From the NCBI GenBank assembly GCA_017472565.1, contig JAFUPY010000028.1, forward strand, positions 1-47,570: a stretch of 47,570 bases of DNA, read 5' to 3'. The position numbers and the translations under genes are program-made. Positions 1 to 10,373 of the stretch are shown here, piece by piece. A model generated the notes under the pieces. The model saw nothing but the letters and a program-made list of their open reading frames with translations, did not search any database and was not told the origin of the DNA. Source of the DNA: Eubacterium sp. (GTDB lineage: Bacteria; Bacillota; Clostridia; Lachnospirales; Lachnospiraceae). The stretch's first letter is position 1; every line of letters starts with the position of its first letter.

Positions 1-90
1 AATTGTTTAGTTAATAATGGAAATATAATGATCCATAGATATGATAACACATGCATTTGGCTGTGACAAATAAAAAAACTATGAATTTAA

Positions 91-116
91 GGACGCCCGG
101 CTGAAGCCGAGCGTCC
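91..116 (-). terminator. Hairpin terminator after the adhesin gene
   Basis: GC-rich inverted repeat (GGACGC..CGGC, short TGAA loop, GCCG..GCGTCC) lies about 60 bases beyond the adhesin stop codon. On the minus strand it is followed by AT-rich sequence including a T run near 72-78. It fits an intrinsic terminator for the adhesin. The rest of 1-175 shows nothing recognisable. Confidence 0.7.
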
Positions 117-175
117 CTCTAAGTGATGTGAAATCACTTACTTATTTTGTTGTGTTGAAGAATCAATCTATCTGA

Positions 176-3100
176 TTATCTTCTTCTGCTGTATACAGTT
201 GCTCCGCAGAAGCCTGCACCTGCAACTACGATTACTGCCATCAACATGAAGATGTTGAACATATCATGTGTCTTTGGTGATGTGCCTGGATCTGGAGCTT
301 CGTATGCATTTTCAAATGTCACTGCACTTACTGCCATATCTTTGCCAGCAACTGACTCTGTGATACTTGTAATTTCTGCAACCAGATTGCCTTTCAGGTC
401 ATCTGTTACAACTACTGTTACTGTATACTTGCTTCCGTCGTAAGTTACGTCTGCATCATTACCTTTTGCTTCGGTAATCACGAATTCGTATTTGCCTGTT
501 TCTTTGAATGTGATTTCATCAAAGAGAACGGTTCCGTCTGCTGCATTTGTAGCTGTCAGTTTAGTTCCGTCTGTTCCTGTAAGCAGGAATGTGAATTCGC
601 CAGCTTTCAGTTCACGGCCTGTTAATGTCTTAACTGCGCCGATCTGGATGGTTGCTGGATTTTCTGCTGCGTAGTAGTTTGTGAAGCTTACGTCAGCCGC
701 CGCAATCTCAGCACCGTTTTTCAGATATGTGATAGATGCTGCATCTAACTGACCGCCTTCATCTACGATTACAACTTCAACACCATATGCGGTTTCAATA
801 TCGTATGTGATGCCAACAGCATCTGTGTCTTTTTCAACAATTGTGAAGTTGTATGTACCAGCTTTCTCAAACTTAACGTTTGCAAAAGTAAATGCTCCTT
901 CTGCATCGTTTTTCGCTGTTGCTACTTCCTTGCCGTCTTTATCAAGAAGCGCAAATTCAAATTCGTCTGCTGTTAACTGACGTCCTTCTAATACTTTTGT
1001 TCCACCAATAGTACTTACAAATTCTGCGCCTGGAATATATTCGTTATTGAATACAACGATTGGTTTTCCTTCACTATTTGTAATGCCAGATACCGTTGCT
1101 TTTAATACTCCACCTTCGTCTGTAACAGCTACTGTTACTGTATAAGACTTAGAATCATACGCCATACCTTTTTCGTCTTTCACTACTTCAGTAATTGTAT
1201 ATGTATGAGGAGCATCTGTTGGTGTAACTGCTGTATAAGTAATTGCACCAAACTGGAAGAGTCCAGTATCTGTATTAGAAACAACTGTCACACCATCATC
1301 TGGTAATGGCGCATTACCAACTGCTGTTAACTTGAATTCAAAATCGCCAGCTTTCAGTTCTTTATGTCCACCAAGTAAGTTCTTGTAACCATGAATAATT
1401 GCTGTTGTTTCTGTTGGATTATATCCATTTTCGAATTCCATTGCAGATACTTCTGTATCACCTGCTGTAATTGTTACATCTGCCTGAAGCTGTGCAACAG
1501 AAGCATCATCTGTTACCACTACAGTTACAGTGTATACAGTTTCATCCAAGCTAATACCTGCACGGTTGCTACTTACTTCATGAATTGTGTATACATATGT
1601 TCCTGGTTCTTCGTATACTGCATTATCAAATAATACAGTGCCTTCTGCATTGTTTGTAACAATCATCTGATCAATAGGATCGCTTGCTGGATTTGTTGCT
1701 GCTGGTTCGATTTCAAATGAGAAATCACCGCCTGCCATTGCGAAACTATTTCCATCTGATGCTATTACTTCTTTGCTTGCAGAAATTCCAACTGGATCTG
1801 TTGAAGTTGTTGTGTATTTGTTGTTAAATACAAACTCTGTTCCACTGCCATCTTCTTTTGCATATGTCACTGTTGGAACTAATTCACCAGCTGCATTTTT
1901 ATTGATCTGAACCGTTGCAATTACGTCTACACCGTCAAATTCAACGCCTGGCACTGGACTGTGTACTTCACTGATTTCATACTTATAAGTACCTTCTTTT
2001 GTGAAGCGGATTGTTCCAAAGTCGATAGCTCCATCAGCAGCATTGCTTACAGTATAATCTTTTACTGTTGGCATTGGAGCATCTGTAGTAATAGCATCAA
2101 TACGGAAGTGGAATTCACCAACATTTAATGTACGTCCATCTAATACTTTCTTACCTGTTAATGGTACATCAATAGGATCTGGTGTGAAAGTATTTGTGAA
2201 GGTTAAGCCACCTGTCACAGTTGTTGCAACAGCAGCTTCCAGATTACCAACTTTATCGTCTGTTACTGTTACAGTAACGTCGGAAGTATGAGTGTCATAC
2301 GTAATATTGTCATCTGCACCTTTTACTTCTTTTACATGGAACTCATAGGTTCCTGCTTCTTTAAATGTAATCTCGATTGTACCTGTTGCTGTTGTGGTAT
2401 CTCCAGAATTCTTAATTACCAAGTTTTCTGTAGGAAGCACAATGATACCATTTTCTATTGCCGCTTCTGTATTAGCATCTGTTGTGGATAATACAAATTC
2501 AAATGCATCATTTTCTGACCAAGCACGACCAATCAATTCTTTTGTTACTTCAATTCCAACTACTTTTTCTGTAACACTGTATTCATTGTTGAATTCGATG
2601 GCAGCCGCGTCTGTCTGTAATCCACCAGATACTTTTTCATATGTAAGCTTTGTACTGTCAATTTCAAGTACTCCAGATGCAGTGTTATCAACCACCTCAA
2701 CAGTTACGATATAGTGAGATTCATCATAAGTAATATAATCTTTTCCACCATCTACTTCTGAAATCTTGAACTGATATGTTCCGGCTTTTGTAAACTTAAT
2801 ATTATCAAAATGTGCATATGCTTTGTTAGCATTTGTAACTTTCAATCCAGATGCATTTTCTGGAAGTGTTACAGTATCATCACCGATAGTTGTGCCATAT
2901 TTTTCAAGTGTGAATGTAAATTCATCACTGTCAATCCATGCATTATCAACACGTCCTGTAAAGTTTTTGATAACACGAAGTTCCTGATGACCATTTAATT
3001 CAACTACATCTGGTTCATATGTATTTGTAAAGTTAATAGTCTCATCTGTTGCTAACGCTTTTCCGTCAACAGTATAAGTTACAATAAGTTCACCTGGTTT

Positions 3101-6100
3101 ATTAGGATTATCAACAGCTGTTACTGCGATTTCATGTGAATCAGAATCATAATTGATACCTGGAATCATTCCATCGATTTCACGAACAACAAACTTATAT
3201 GGTTTGCCTGCTTCTGTCGGACTATTAATAGTAATCGTTGGAGATGTCTTCACATAATTACCATCTGCATCTTTATCAGCGCTTGAAATTGTCACCTTCT
3301 GAACTGATGGGAATACAACTGCACCTGCCTCAATCGCTGCCTGTGTGTCTGGATCCAATACAACTACTTCAAATTCAAATACATCTGTAGCTAACCATGC
3401 ATCGCCTGTAGGTCTAGCAAATGTCTTTGAAATAGGCAATGTAAAGGAACCTGTTGTGTTGTATACATTCGTAAATGTGTAGGTACCAGATAAGTTTGTT
3501 CTTTCAATACTTAAAGTACCATCCAAATTATCTGTAACATTAAATACTGCTACAATCTTATTGGTTGATTCAGTAATAGTTGGATCTGCACTATCGTTTT
3601 CTGCAATCTGTAACTTATAAGTACCTGGTGCTTTAAATGTAACCGCATTAAACACAATGTTTCCATCTGCATCATTTGTTACAATCACCGGTGATGGAAG
3701 AATCACATTATTTTCATCACCTTCAAGGACTGACATTGTGAATGAGAATTCATCTGCCTGAAGAGCTGTTGCTCTACCACCAATCAGTTCTTTTGTTAAT
3801 GTTGGAACTGCGTATACTACTGGATCGGTTGTATAAACATTATTAAAAGTAATTTCACTTACTTCTTCCCATGTACCAGTTTCAGTCTGTTTATACAACT
3901 TCCAAGATGCAGTTAATAATCCCACTTTATCTTTGTCTACAACAGTTACTTCGATCTTATAAACAGATGTGTCATATGTTGTACCGCGATATTTATTTCC
4001 TGATGCTCCATCTGGAATCTGTTCAGTTACAAGATATTCATAAACACCTGCTGCTGTATAAGTAACATTATCTAATAACACCGCATCCCCGCTAGCTGAA
4101 ACAGGAATCTCTGCATTTACAGCACGCATTGGGGCATTATTCTGTGGAATTACTTCAACAAAGAATTCACCAGCAACTAAATCTTTGCCGCTTAACTCTT
4201 TGTTAGCAACAACAGTAACTGCGGTACTATTATCAAATGTTGTAGTATATGTATTTACAAATTTTGCTTTTTCGCCATCTGAATAAGCAACATCAGCTGC
4301 TAGAACACCATTATTATCTGTAACTGTTACCGTCACAACAGATGTATGTGTATCATATGTAATACCTACATTAGATGCACCTGCTGTTTCCGTTACATTA
4401 AATACATATGTACCTGGTTTATCAAATGTAATACTATCAAATACGAATGATGCTGTATCACTTGCCTGTGCACCAGACACAGTTTTTGTCAATGTACCAT
4501 TATTGAGTACTGTCTGCGCATTTGTATTTGCACCTGTTAAAGTAAATGTAAAGCTATCATTTGCAAGCCACTCTCTACCATTAAGAGTCTTCTGACCCTC
4601 AACAACAGCTGTTGTTGGTTCAGGATCATATGTATTTACAAATACTACTCGAGATGGTGTCTGATCTGGGAAGTTAACGCCTGATGGATAATAAGGATAT
4701 GTTGCATCAACAACAACTTCGCCATTTTCAAAGTATACTTCAACTTTTACAGTATAACTTCTTCCATCATAGTACATTCCCTGATAATACCAGATATTGG
4801 AACCAGTTGATGTTTCAACCGCACCTGTTGGAATCACTTCTGTAAATTTATATTCATATACTTTTGCATGGTCTTTGTCTTCACCAGCATGATCCTTTGT
4901 AAACGTAATCGCTTCATAACCAATCTGACTATCAACATTACCAACTACTGTATCAGCTGGCATTGGCGCACCACTTGTTAATGCTTCAATTTTAAACTGG
5001 AACATTCCAGTTTCAATTGTATTAGCACCAGACTCATCTGTATAAACCTTTGTTCCTGCTGGAATCCATGCTTCATTTTCTGCATCAAATACATTTGTAA
5101 ATGTTGCCATTGGTCCCTGTGCTGTACCTAAAATACCAACTGTCTGATCTATTGTCACACCCGCATCATCAAGTACTTTTGTCATAACAAGGGATGCTTC
5201 TAATTTTCCCTGTCCATTATCTGTTACAGTAACTTCTACTGTATACATTGCTGCAGAATAAGATACACCATGAATCTTATCGCTTTCTACCAACTCAGAA
5301 ATTACATATTCGTAAGTACCTTCTTTTGTATATGTAATATTACCAAATCCAAAATCTACAACCTGATCTTTTTTCGCATCTGGGTCAGATACCGTTACAA
5401 TCAATGCTCTATGTGAATTTTCAATTACTCGTAATTCACTTACACCGCTTACTGCTTCTGGCATTGGGGTATCAAGTCTTCTGGATTCTAATATAAATCT
5501 AAAGCTATCTGTATTATTCCAATCTCTTCCTTCAAGTACCTTTGCACCCTGTAAGCCCATATCTGATGTAACTGTTACAGGTGTTGCCGCATACTCATTT
5601 TTGAAGCTTTCGGATACAGTTGCGCCAGCTTGAATGGTTCCTTCCGCTTTAAGACCTTCCACATAAGCTTCTACATCTGTCGTATCATCATAAACATATT
5701 CTGTAAACCCAGGAACTTCTGTTTCTGTTACTGTATATGTAGTATTATGTGGCAGATTATAAATCACTGCTTTCTGTCCATCTGCTAATTTCAATGTGCC
5801 ACCATCAGCAATTGTTCCTGAACCAACTGTTGTTCCACTTGCATTTACAATATCGTAGTCATATGTGCCTGTCGCACCATTAAAGTCTACTGTAAATGTG
5901 AATGTCTGGTCTGAAGGTCCGGTTAAACCATCTGGAATCACAACAGATTTAGAAATTTCTAATGTTCCGCTTGCCGCATAATTAACTACACCATTGTTAC
6001 CAAGGTAAATTACATATTTGCCATCATATGCATCTGCTGTATCTGTTCCGTCAACAAAGGTTGGAAGGTAAAAGTCATTTGCTGTATTTGTAGCATTATT

Positions 6101-8425
6101 AACCTTTGTTCCTTCGAATTCCATGATTCGATTCAAACGTGGTGAACCTTTTGCACGATACAATTTGCCATCTTTTTCAATGACATCTGTTAAGTTCAAC
6201 TGTTTGCCTGTACGTGCAACAACTTCTTTATCCACATTCAAACCATGGTAGTATTCCATTACATAATAATAAGTTGTATCATTATTCAGTGTTCCTGTTG
6301 CCGGAATAGTGCCTTCTGGATCTGTGTAAATAGGAACATCTTCCTGCATATAGTAGAATGGATTGGAATGTGATGGTTCAAATTCTACCGTTGCATCACC
6401 AACTGTTGTTATATGTGTAGTTCCATCTGCTGCATGAATGTGTGTAATTTCTTTTCCAGAATATAAGTTACTGTAGAAATTAATAGTTCCATCAGCATTC
6501 ATGTTTTCAGAAATATACTCATCTGAAAGTTTTGATATTTGAACAACATCATTCTCAACAATATTACTCTGCATACCTACTGAATATACAACACGGATTG
6601 GATATGCTCCGTTATTTGTATGTGAAGTAGGATTACCATCTGCATCCAATTCTACCGTATTTACCCTTACTGGAATTACTGATGCAGGAATTTTAACAAC
6701 TAACGTTTCATTTCCATTTGCACCTTTTGTTACAGTAATAATGATGTCACTAATATTCTGATTACCATATACAGAACTCTGTACTTCACCAGTAAATACA
6801 TATGTTGTAGTATTTCCGTTAACCTCAGGTTCGTATCCTTCAGGAAGTGTAAACTGAGTACCAGCATAAATAATGCTCTTTACATCTTTTACTTCCATAT
6901 ACTGACCAATAGGATCTGTATATGTAATGTAACCATCTTCTGTTGGTGAACCGCCCTTCAGTTCTGTTGGAACTTCAGGTGCATTGATAATAATATTTGC
7001 TAAAATTTCATCAAATACACTTGTTACATCATTTGCTTTGTCAGCCGGATAATACTCATCTACCAGATTCTTCAGTGCATCTGCATCTGAAGAAATATCG
7101 TTACTTACTGGATGAGATAATGTATAATAATGTTCATTATTTACTTTAACAGTTGGACTATTGCCAGCAGTGTAAAGATCCCACGCATCTCTAACTGCTT
7201 TTGCCATAGCATTATCATCACTCCAATGGTCTTCTGGATTCAGAGTAATGTAAGCAAGATCCTGTTCACCAGTATATACTGTTTCAGTAGTCTGTCCACC
7301 CTGATTTCCGCCTGGACCCTGATTTCCACCAGTCTGACGTGTTTCTTCATTTGGAAGATCTGTGATACCCATACCAATTGTATAAATGGTTGTTTCGTAT
7401 GCCGTACCTGCTACACCATAGTGTGTATCTACAGTATTTTTCATATAAGCACCTGTCATAAGGGCTTTCATACCATTTCCGTAATATGGGCTGCTGCCAG
7501 GACCATCATAATTGTTGTTTAATGGTGCCCACCAATCACTTTCTACATATCGTCTGTTATTGCCTCCACCAGTATAATATCCGTCAGAAGAATATGTTGG
7601 TGATCCATCAGAAAGCAGAATTACGGTTGGGATTCTTTTAACCTGACTTCCATTAATATCTGCATACAGGTTTTCTTCTGTTGCTAACATATTCAAACCA
7701 CCATAAAGGCCCATCTGAATATTGGTACCACCAGATACATCCGTAGCATCATCAATAGTGTTTCCTGCAGAATTAACTGCATCTATGTAAAGATCTGCTT
7801 CATTATTACTTGCGGTATTTGTATTTAATGAAAAATAAGGTGTATTATTATTAACCTGTGAATATCTATCTAAAGGAAGTAATACTTCATAGTCACTGTT
7901 GAACCCTACTACACCAATTCGTGTATAGTCATTCAGACTCATCAGTTCATTAATCGATGCATTTACTGCTTGAATTGTATTATAAATACGGCTGTAATCA
8001 TTATCCATGTTACTATCTTCGTTACTCATAGAACCGGATAAATCAATTACAAATACAACATCAAGCGGAGCCTGCGTCTTTCCAGAAACCATCTGAGATG
8101 TTGCCAATGCAGAGAATGCAACCAAGAAATCTTCACTCGAAGTATCTAGTGTTACTGTAGCACTTCCTCCACCATAAGTTGCGAATGTCTTACTTTCCGA
8201 ATACACCGACTTATCTGTCCAGATTCGTCCCGCATATTCTGTAGACGCATTATCGCCTAAGGATTCTGAATACTTTGTGGAAGTATCAAGATCCGCTGTC
8301 GCTGCCAACGCATCCTGTGGAATCATTGTCACGCAAAGTACCACTGCCAATGCCGCTGCGATTACGCCAGTCAAAAACTTCTTGAATCCGCGTTTTCCTT
8401 TCTTACTATTTCTGTTACTGCTCAT
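176..8425 (-). CDS. Giant sortase-anchored adhesin with vWA head and pilin isopeptide repeats
   Basis: Predicted cell-wall-anchored surface adhesin of about 2749 residues. The start at 8425 is chosen because GGAAGGAGG lies 7 bases upstream; an in-frame ATG at 8488, 21 codons earlier, also has a GGAGG and cannot be excluded. Domains in order: a basic then hydrophobic signal peptide ending near ALA; a von Willebrand A domain with MIDAS residues DLSGS, GGTN and LSDG; a transition segment; then about 13 FctA/Spy0128-like repeats of roughly 100-130 residues. Each repeat shows a Lys near its start (KVLEGR-type), a central Y.F.I.E and a terminal F.N.Y, the Lys-Glu-Asn pattern of intramolecular isopeptide bonds. 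The C-terminus has SPKTHD, a hydrophobic segment and an RRR tail: a sortase signal with His where LPXTG has Gly. No sortase gene is in the window. The adhesin role is inferred from architecture. Confidence 0.9.
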   Translation of the reverse strand: MSSNRNSKKGKRGFKKFLTGVIAAALAVVLCVTMIPQDALAATADLDTSTKYSESLGDNASTEYAGRIWTDKSVYSESKTFATYGGGSATVTLDTSSEDFLVAFSALATSQMVSGKTQAPLDVVFVIDLSGSMSNEDSNMDNDYSRIYNTIQAVNASINELMSLNDYTRIGVVGFNSDYEVLLPLDRYSQVNNNTPYFSLNTNTASNNEADLYIDAVNSAGNTIDDATDVSGGTNIQMGLYGGLNMLATEENLYADINGSQVKRIPTVILLSDGSPTYSSDGYYTGGGNNRRYVESDWWAPLNNNYDGPGSSPYYGNGMKALMTGAYMKNTVDTHYGVAGTAYETTIYTIGMGITDLPNEETRQTGGNQGPGGNQGGQTTETVYTGEQDLAYITLNPEDHWSDDNAMAKAVRDAWDLYTAGNSPTVKVNNEHYYTLSHPVSNDISSDADALKNLVDEYYPADKANDVTSVFDEILANIIINAPEVPTELKGGSPTEDGYITYTDPIGQYMEVKDVKSIIYAGTQFTLPEGYEPEVNGNTTTYVFTGEVQSSVYGNQNISDIIITVTKGANGNETLVVKIPASVIPVRVNTVELDADGNPTSHTNNGAYPIRVVYSVGMQSNIVENDVVQISKLSDEYISENMNADGTINFYSNLYSGKEITHIHAADGTTHITTVGDATVEFEPSHSNPFYYMQEDVPIYTDPEGTIPATGTLNNDTTYYYVMEYYHGLNVDKEVVARTGKQLNLTDVIEKDGKLYRAKGSPRLNRIMEFEGTKVNNATNTANDFYLPTFVDGTDTADAYDGKYVIYLGNNGVVNYAASGTLEISKSVVIPDGLTGPSDQTFTFTVDFNGATGTYDYDIVNASGTTVGSGTIADGGTLKLADGQKAVIYNLPHNTTYTVTETEVPGFTEYVYDDTTDVEAYVEGLKAEGTIQAGATVSESFKNEYAATPVTVTSDMGLQGAKVLEGRDWNNTDSFRFILESRRLDTPMPEAVSGVSELRVIENSHRALIVTVSDPDAKKDQVVDFGFGNITYTKEGTYEYVISELVESDKIHGVSYSAAMYTVEVTVTDNGQGKLEASLVMTKVLDDAGVTIDQTVGILGTAQGPMATFTNVFDAENEAWIPAGTKVYTDESGANTIETGMFQFKIEALTSGAPMPADTVVGNVDSQIGYEAITFTKDHAGEDKDHAKVYEYKFTEVIPTGAVETSTGSNIWYYQGMYYDGRSYTVKVEVYFENGEVVVDATYPYYPSGVNFPDQTPSRVVFVNTYDPEPTTAVVEGQKTLNGREWLANDSFTFTLTGANTNAQTVLNNGTLTKTVSGAQASDTASFVFDSITFDKPGTYVFNVTETAGASNVGITYDTHTSVVTVTVTDNNGVLAADVAYSDGEKAKFVNTYTTTFDNSTAVTVVANKELSGKDLVAGEFFVEVIPQNNAPMRAVNAEIPVSASGDAVLLDNVTYTAAGVYEYLVTEQIPDGASGNKYRGTTYDTSVYKIEVTVVDKDKVGLLTASWKLYKQTETGTWEEVSEITFNNVYTTDPVVYAVPTLTKELIGGRATALQADEFSFTMSVLEGDENNVILPSPVIVTNDADGNIVFNAVTFKAPGTYKLQIAENDSADPTITESTNKIVAVFNVTDNLDGTLSIERTNLSGTYTFTNVYNTTGSFTLPISKTFARPTGDAWLATDVFEFEVVVLDPDTQAAIEAGAVVFPSVQKVTISSADKDADGNYVKTSPTITINSPTEAGKPYKFVVREIDGMIPGINYDSDSHEIAVTAVDNPNKPGELIVTYTVDGKALATDETINFTNTYEPDVVELNGHQELRVIKNFTGRVDNAWIDSDEFTFTLEKYGTTIGDDTVTLPENASGLKVTNANKAYAHFDNIKFTKAGTYQFKISEVDGGKDYITYDESHYIVTVEVVDNTASGVLEIDSTKLTYEKVSGGLQTDAAAIEFNNEYSVTEKVVGIEVTKELIGRAWSENDAFEFVLSTTDANTEAAIENGIIVLPTENLVIKNSGDTTTATGTIEITFKEAGTYEFHVKEVKGADDNITYDTHTSDVTVTVTDDKVGNLEAAVATTVTGGLTFTNTFTPDPIDVPLTGKKVLDGRTLNVGEFHFRIDAITTDAPMPTVKDYTVSNAADGAIDFGTIRFTKEGTYKYEISEVHSPVPGVEFDGVDVIATVQINKNAAGELVPTVTYAKEDGSGTEFVFNNKYTTTSTDPVGISASKEVIASDGNSFAMAGGDFSFEIEPAATNPASDPIDQMIVTNNAEGTVLFDNAVYEEPGTYVYTIHEVSSNRAGISLDETVYTVTVVVTDDASVAQLQADVTITAGDTEVSAMEFENGYNPTETTAIIHGYKNLLGGHKELKAGDFEFKLTAVGNAPLPDDGVTVVSNTDTGLFQFGAITYTAVTPTDAPHTYTITEVVKDEKGMAYDSKSYTVTVAVTDEGGVLKATVSGITNSEGKPIVVFNNEYIPGAEFVSTIGGTKVLEGRQLTADEFEFALLDKDGKEVATAKNDAEGAFTFANVKFEKAGTYNFTIVEKDTDAVGITYDIETAYGVEVVIVDEGGQLDAASITYLKNGAEIAAADVSFTNYYAAENPATIQIGAVKTLTGRELKAGEFTFLLTGTDGTKLTATNAADGTVLFDEITFKETGKYEFVITEAKGNDADVTYDGSKYTVTVVVTDDLKGNLVAEITSITESVAGKDMAVSAVTFENAYEAPDPGTSPKTHDMFNIFMLMAVIVVAGAGFCGATVYSRRR

Positions 8426-8493
8426 GTACAGTCCTCCTTCCCTCGACAATGTGTCTTTTCTCGTCTTTTTCATGATTGGCTCTCTCATAACTC

Positions 8494-8799
8494 TTAAGCC
8501 TCCATCTTATATTCTTTTTCTTTCCTCCGATAGACATCATTCATACAGACACCTATCAGATCCATTGCCTGCTCGCGCCTCATGTATTGGCAGGAGCCGC
8601 AGTCATCATAATCTTCGTCCGCGTGTGGACAGCCAACGATGGTTACGTTCACCCACGGTCTTCCATTCGGCGTATAACGGGGTGTTTCTTCAAAGTCTGG
8701 ATACTCTCCGAAGTGTTGTCCGACTTCTTCGTCATAGTAGTACACAACTTCCAGATAATCCCCATCGACGTGGTATATTCTTCTTTTTTTGTGTTCCAC
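8494..8799 (-). CDS. Small acidic Cys-rich protein of unknown function
   Basis: 101-residue protein with a GTG start preceded by AAAGGGGG. I do not recognise the family. It is rich in Tyr, Asp and Glu and has four Cys in its second half (GCPH, then CGSC, then GVC), which could bind a metal. There is no signal peptide or membrane segment. It lies immediately upstream of the adhesin and its last codons contain the GGAGG that could serve the adhesin's alternative start, so the two are probably cotranscribed and perhaps translationally coupled. The sequence bias is protein-like throughout. Confidence 0.7.
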   Translation of the reverse strand: MEHKKRRIYHVDGDYLEVVYYYDEEVGQHFGEYPDFEETPRYTPNGRPWVNVTIVGCPHADEDYDDCGSCQYMRREQAMDLIGVCMNDVYRRKEKEYKMEA

Positions 8800-8835
8800 T
8801 GATTACTGCCCCCTTTCGGTGAATAGATTTCGTTG

Positions 8836-8841
8836 ATTATA
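8836..8841 (-). promoter_or_regulatory. Possible -10 box for the small protein/adhesin operon
   Basis: A perfect TATAAT on the minus strand about 37 bases upstream of the GTG start at 8799. No convincing -35 element was found at 16-18 bases, so this is a weak call. Confidence 0.35.
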
Positions 8842-8912
8842 ATATATCATCATACTTAGTATACTTTTTAACAAGGTTTTTTCGATAGAGTAATTCCAAA
8901 AAAAATGTGCGC

Positions 8913-8930
8913 AATTACCATTTGGTAATT
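8913..8930. repeat. Perfect inverted repeat AATTACCA-TT-TGGTAATT
   Basis: Two 8-base arms separated by TT, in the gap between the ATPase gene and the small protein/adhesin operon. The form suits an operator for a dimeric regulator upstream of the adhesin promoter region; the regulator is unknown. Confidence 0.4.
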
Positions 8931-8967
8931 ATTCTCCGGCATATCCAAAATTGCCCATTTTTCGGGG

Positions 8968-9022
8968 TTTGGGGGACATTCCCCCAAAAGTAACAGTCCG
9001 TTCGTTTTAACGAACGAGCTGT
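8968..9022 (-). terminator. Tandem hairpins after the ATPase gene
   Basis: Two stem-loops lie just beyond the ATPase stop. The first (8993-9022) has arms ACAG..CGTTCG and CGAACG..CTGT. The second (8968-8988) has arms TTTGGGGG and CCCCCAAA. Neither has a long T tract, but together they plausibly end transcription of the ATPase gene. Confidence 0.55.
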
Positions 9023-9026
9023 ATTT

Positions 9027-10214
9027 TTACTCCATTTCTTCACACCATTGATGATATTCTTCCAATCGCTGTATGAAGCCGCTAAACTCTGGAACAGTAA
9101 AATCCAATTCTCTGTATCGTATCGGATAAATGATACCTTTGCTGATCAATTGCGCTCTTGTTGTAGATATGGATGTCACTGACTTGTTTAGATTTTTAGC
9201 TACATTGGATATTGCACATGGTAACTCCCCACACATAACCATCGCAAATATGAACTTTTTATCACTGTCTGCACATCTTTCGTATCGCACCTTAAAGAAA
9301 CCATTATCCAGTTCTTCGAAAAATTCTGGGATGGTAGATTCTACATCTGTTACATCAATCGTGTTTGTTTTTGCTTTCTGATATACTATTTTACACAACT
9401 GCTGTATAAAAAACGGATATCCCTTTGATACTTCCACAATACAATCCACTGCTGCATCCGTATAGGAAACACTAAATTTTTTTGCCGGTTCTACAATTGC
9501 AGCTTTCGCCTGATCAGCCGGAAGTGTCCCGATATCCTTATATACAAATAATCGTTCTGCATAGCTTTTAACATCCGATAACATCTTGTATATTTTAGGA
9601 AGCCCCGCACCAATGATCATGATTGGATATCCCAACTGATTTGCACGATGCAGCGCAGAAATCAATGAACCTAATTCTTCTGCCTTCATATACTGTATCT
9701 CATCAATAAAAAAACAGATCGGCGTATTTGACTCATATGCAGTTTCTCCAATGGATGTAAATACATCGGTTAAACTCTGTGTCAAATTGTTTGTCTGATA
9801 CAAATCACGATCCTGTACGGAAATAGAAAATGTATTCCCTTCAGGATCAAATGATATAACCAGTGTTTTGATTGCTTCGATTGATTTTCGGATCAAACCA
9901 GAAACTTTTTCTTTTACAGATACTTCTCTCAAAAAAGCTTGCGAACAGGATGCAATCTGGGAAATAAAATCATTTCTTGTTTCCACTTCAATATGCTTAC
10001 AAAAAATCCCCTTGCTTTCCGCACACTTTTGTAAGCGGTTAATCAAAACGGTTTTCCCTACGCCCCTAAGTCCACTAAAAATAATAGATTGGGTTGGAAT
10101 GTTCAGTTTAATTGCCTCAAACAATAATTCTACTTCTTTTATATCTTCATCACGACCAGCCAAATATGTTGGCATCAAACCAGCACCTGGTCTATAAGGA
10201 TTTACTTTAAACAT
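9027..10214 (-). CDS. Orphan P-loop ATPase with C-terminal winged helix (ATPase_2 type)
   Basis: 395-residue soluble ATP-binding protein of the archaeal-type ATPase_2/STAND group. Walker A is GLRGVGKT near residue 50 and Walker B is FFIDEIQ near residue 170. An Arg-containing sensor region and a KGYPFFIQQL segment follow, then a C-terminal region resembling a winged helix (VAKNLNKSVTSISTTRAQLISKGII). GGAGG seven bases before the ATG at 10214 sets the start; an upstream in-frame ATG at 10244 has no such site. Family members are often orphan genes of unknown role, sometimes in mobile or defence regions. Here it stands alone between the adhesin operon and a regulator, so no function is assigned. 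Confidence 0.85.
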   Translation of the reverse strand: MFKVNPYRPGAGLMPTYLAGRDEDIKEVELLFEAIKLNIPTQSIIFSGLRGVGKTVLINRLQKCAESKGIFCKHIEVETRNDFISQIASCSQAFLREVSVKEKVSGLIRKSIEAIKTLVISFDPEGNTFSISVQDRDLYQTNNLTQSLTDVFTSIGETAYESNTPICFFIDEIQYMKAEELGSLISALHRANQLGYPIMIIGAGLPKIYKMLSDVKSYAERLFVYKDIGTLPADQAKAAIVEPAKKFSVSYTDAAVDCIVEVSKGYPFFIQQLCKIVYQKAKTNTIDVTDVESTIPEFFEELDNGFFKVRYERCADSDKKFIFAMVMCGELPCAISNVAKNLNKSVTSISTTRAQLISKGIIYPIRYRELDFTVPEFSGFIQRLEEYHQWCEEME

Positions 10215-10320
10215 ACTGCCACCTCCATCCACATTATCACACAATTTTACGGGTACGTCAATGATGTACCGCTTTTCACCGCAAAATATCTCCTATAAGT
10301 CCTTATAACTCAACAAAACA

Positions 10321-10355
10321 AGACCCGTATCACATCTTTTTCATGATACGAGTCT
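10321..10355 (-). terminator. Terminator of the dual-HTH regulator gene
   Basis: Twelve-base arms AGACCCGTATCA and TGATACGAGTCT enclose an 11-base loop, beginning about 20 bases past the stop at 10374. On the minus strand the stem is followed by TGTTTTGTTG. Confidence 0.65.
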
Positions 10356-10373
10356 TTCTGTATGCTTTTCTAT

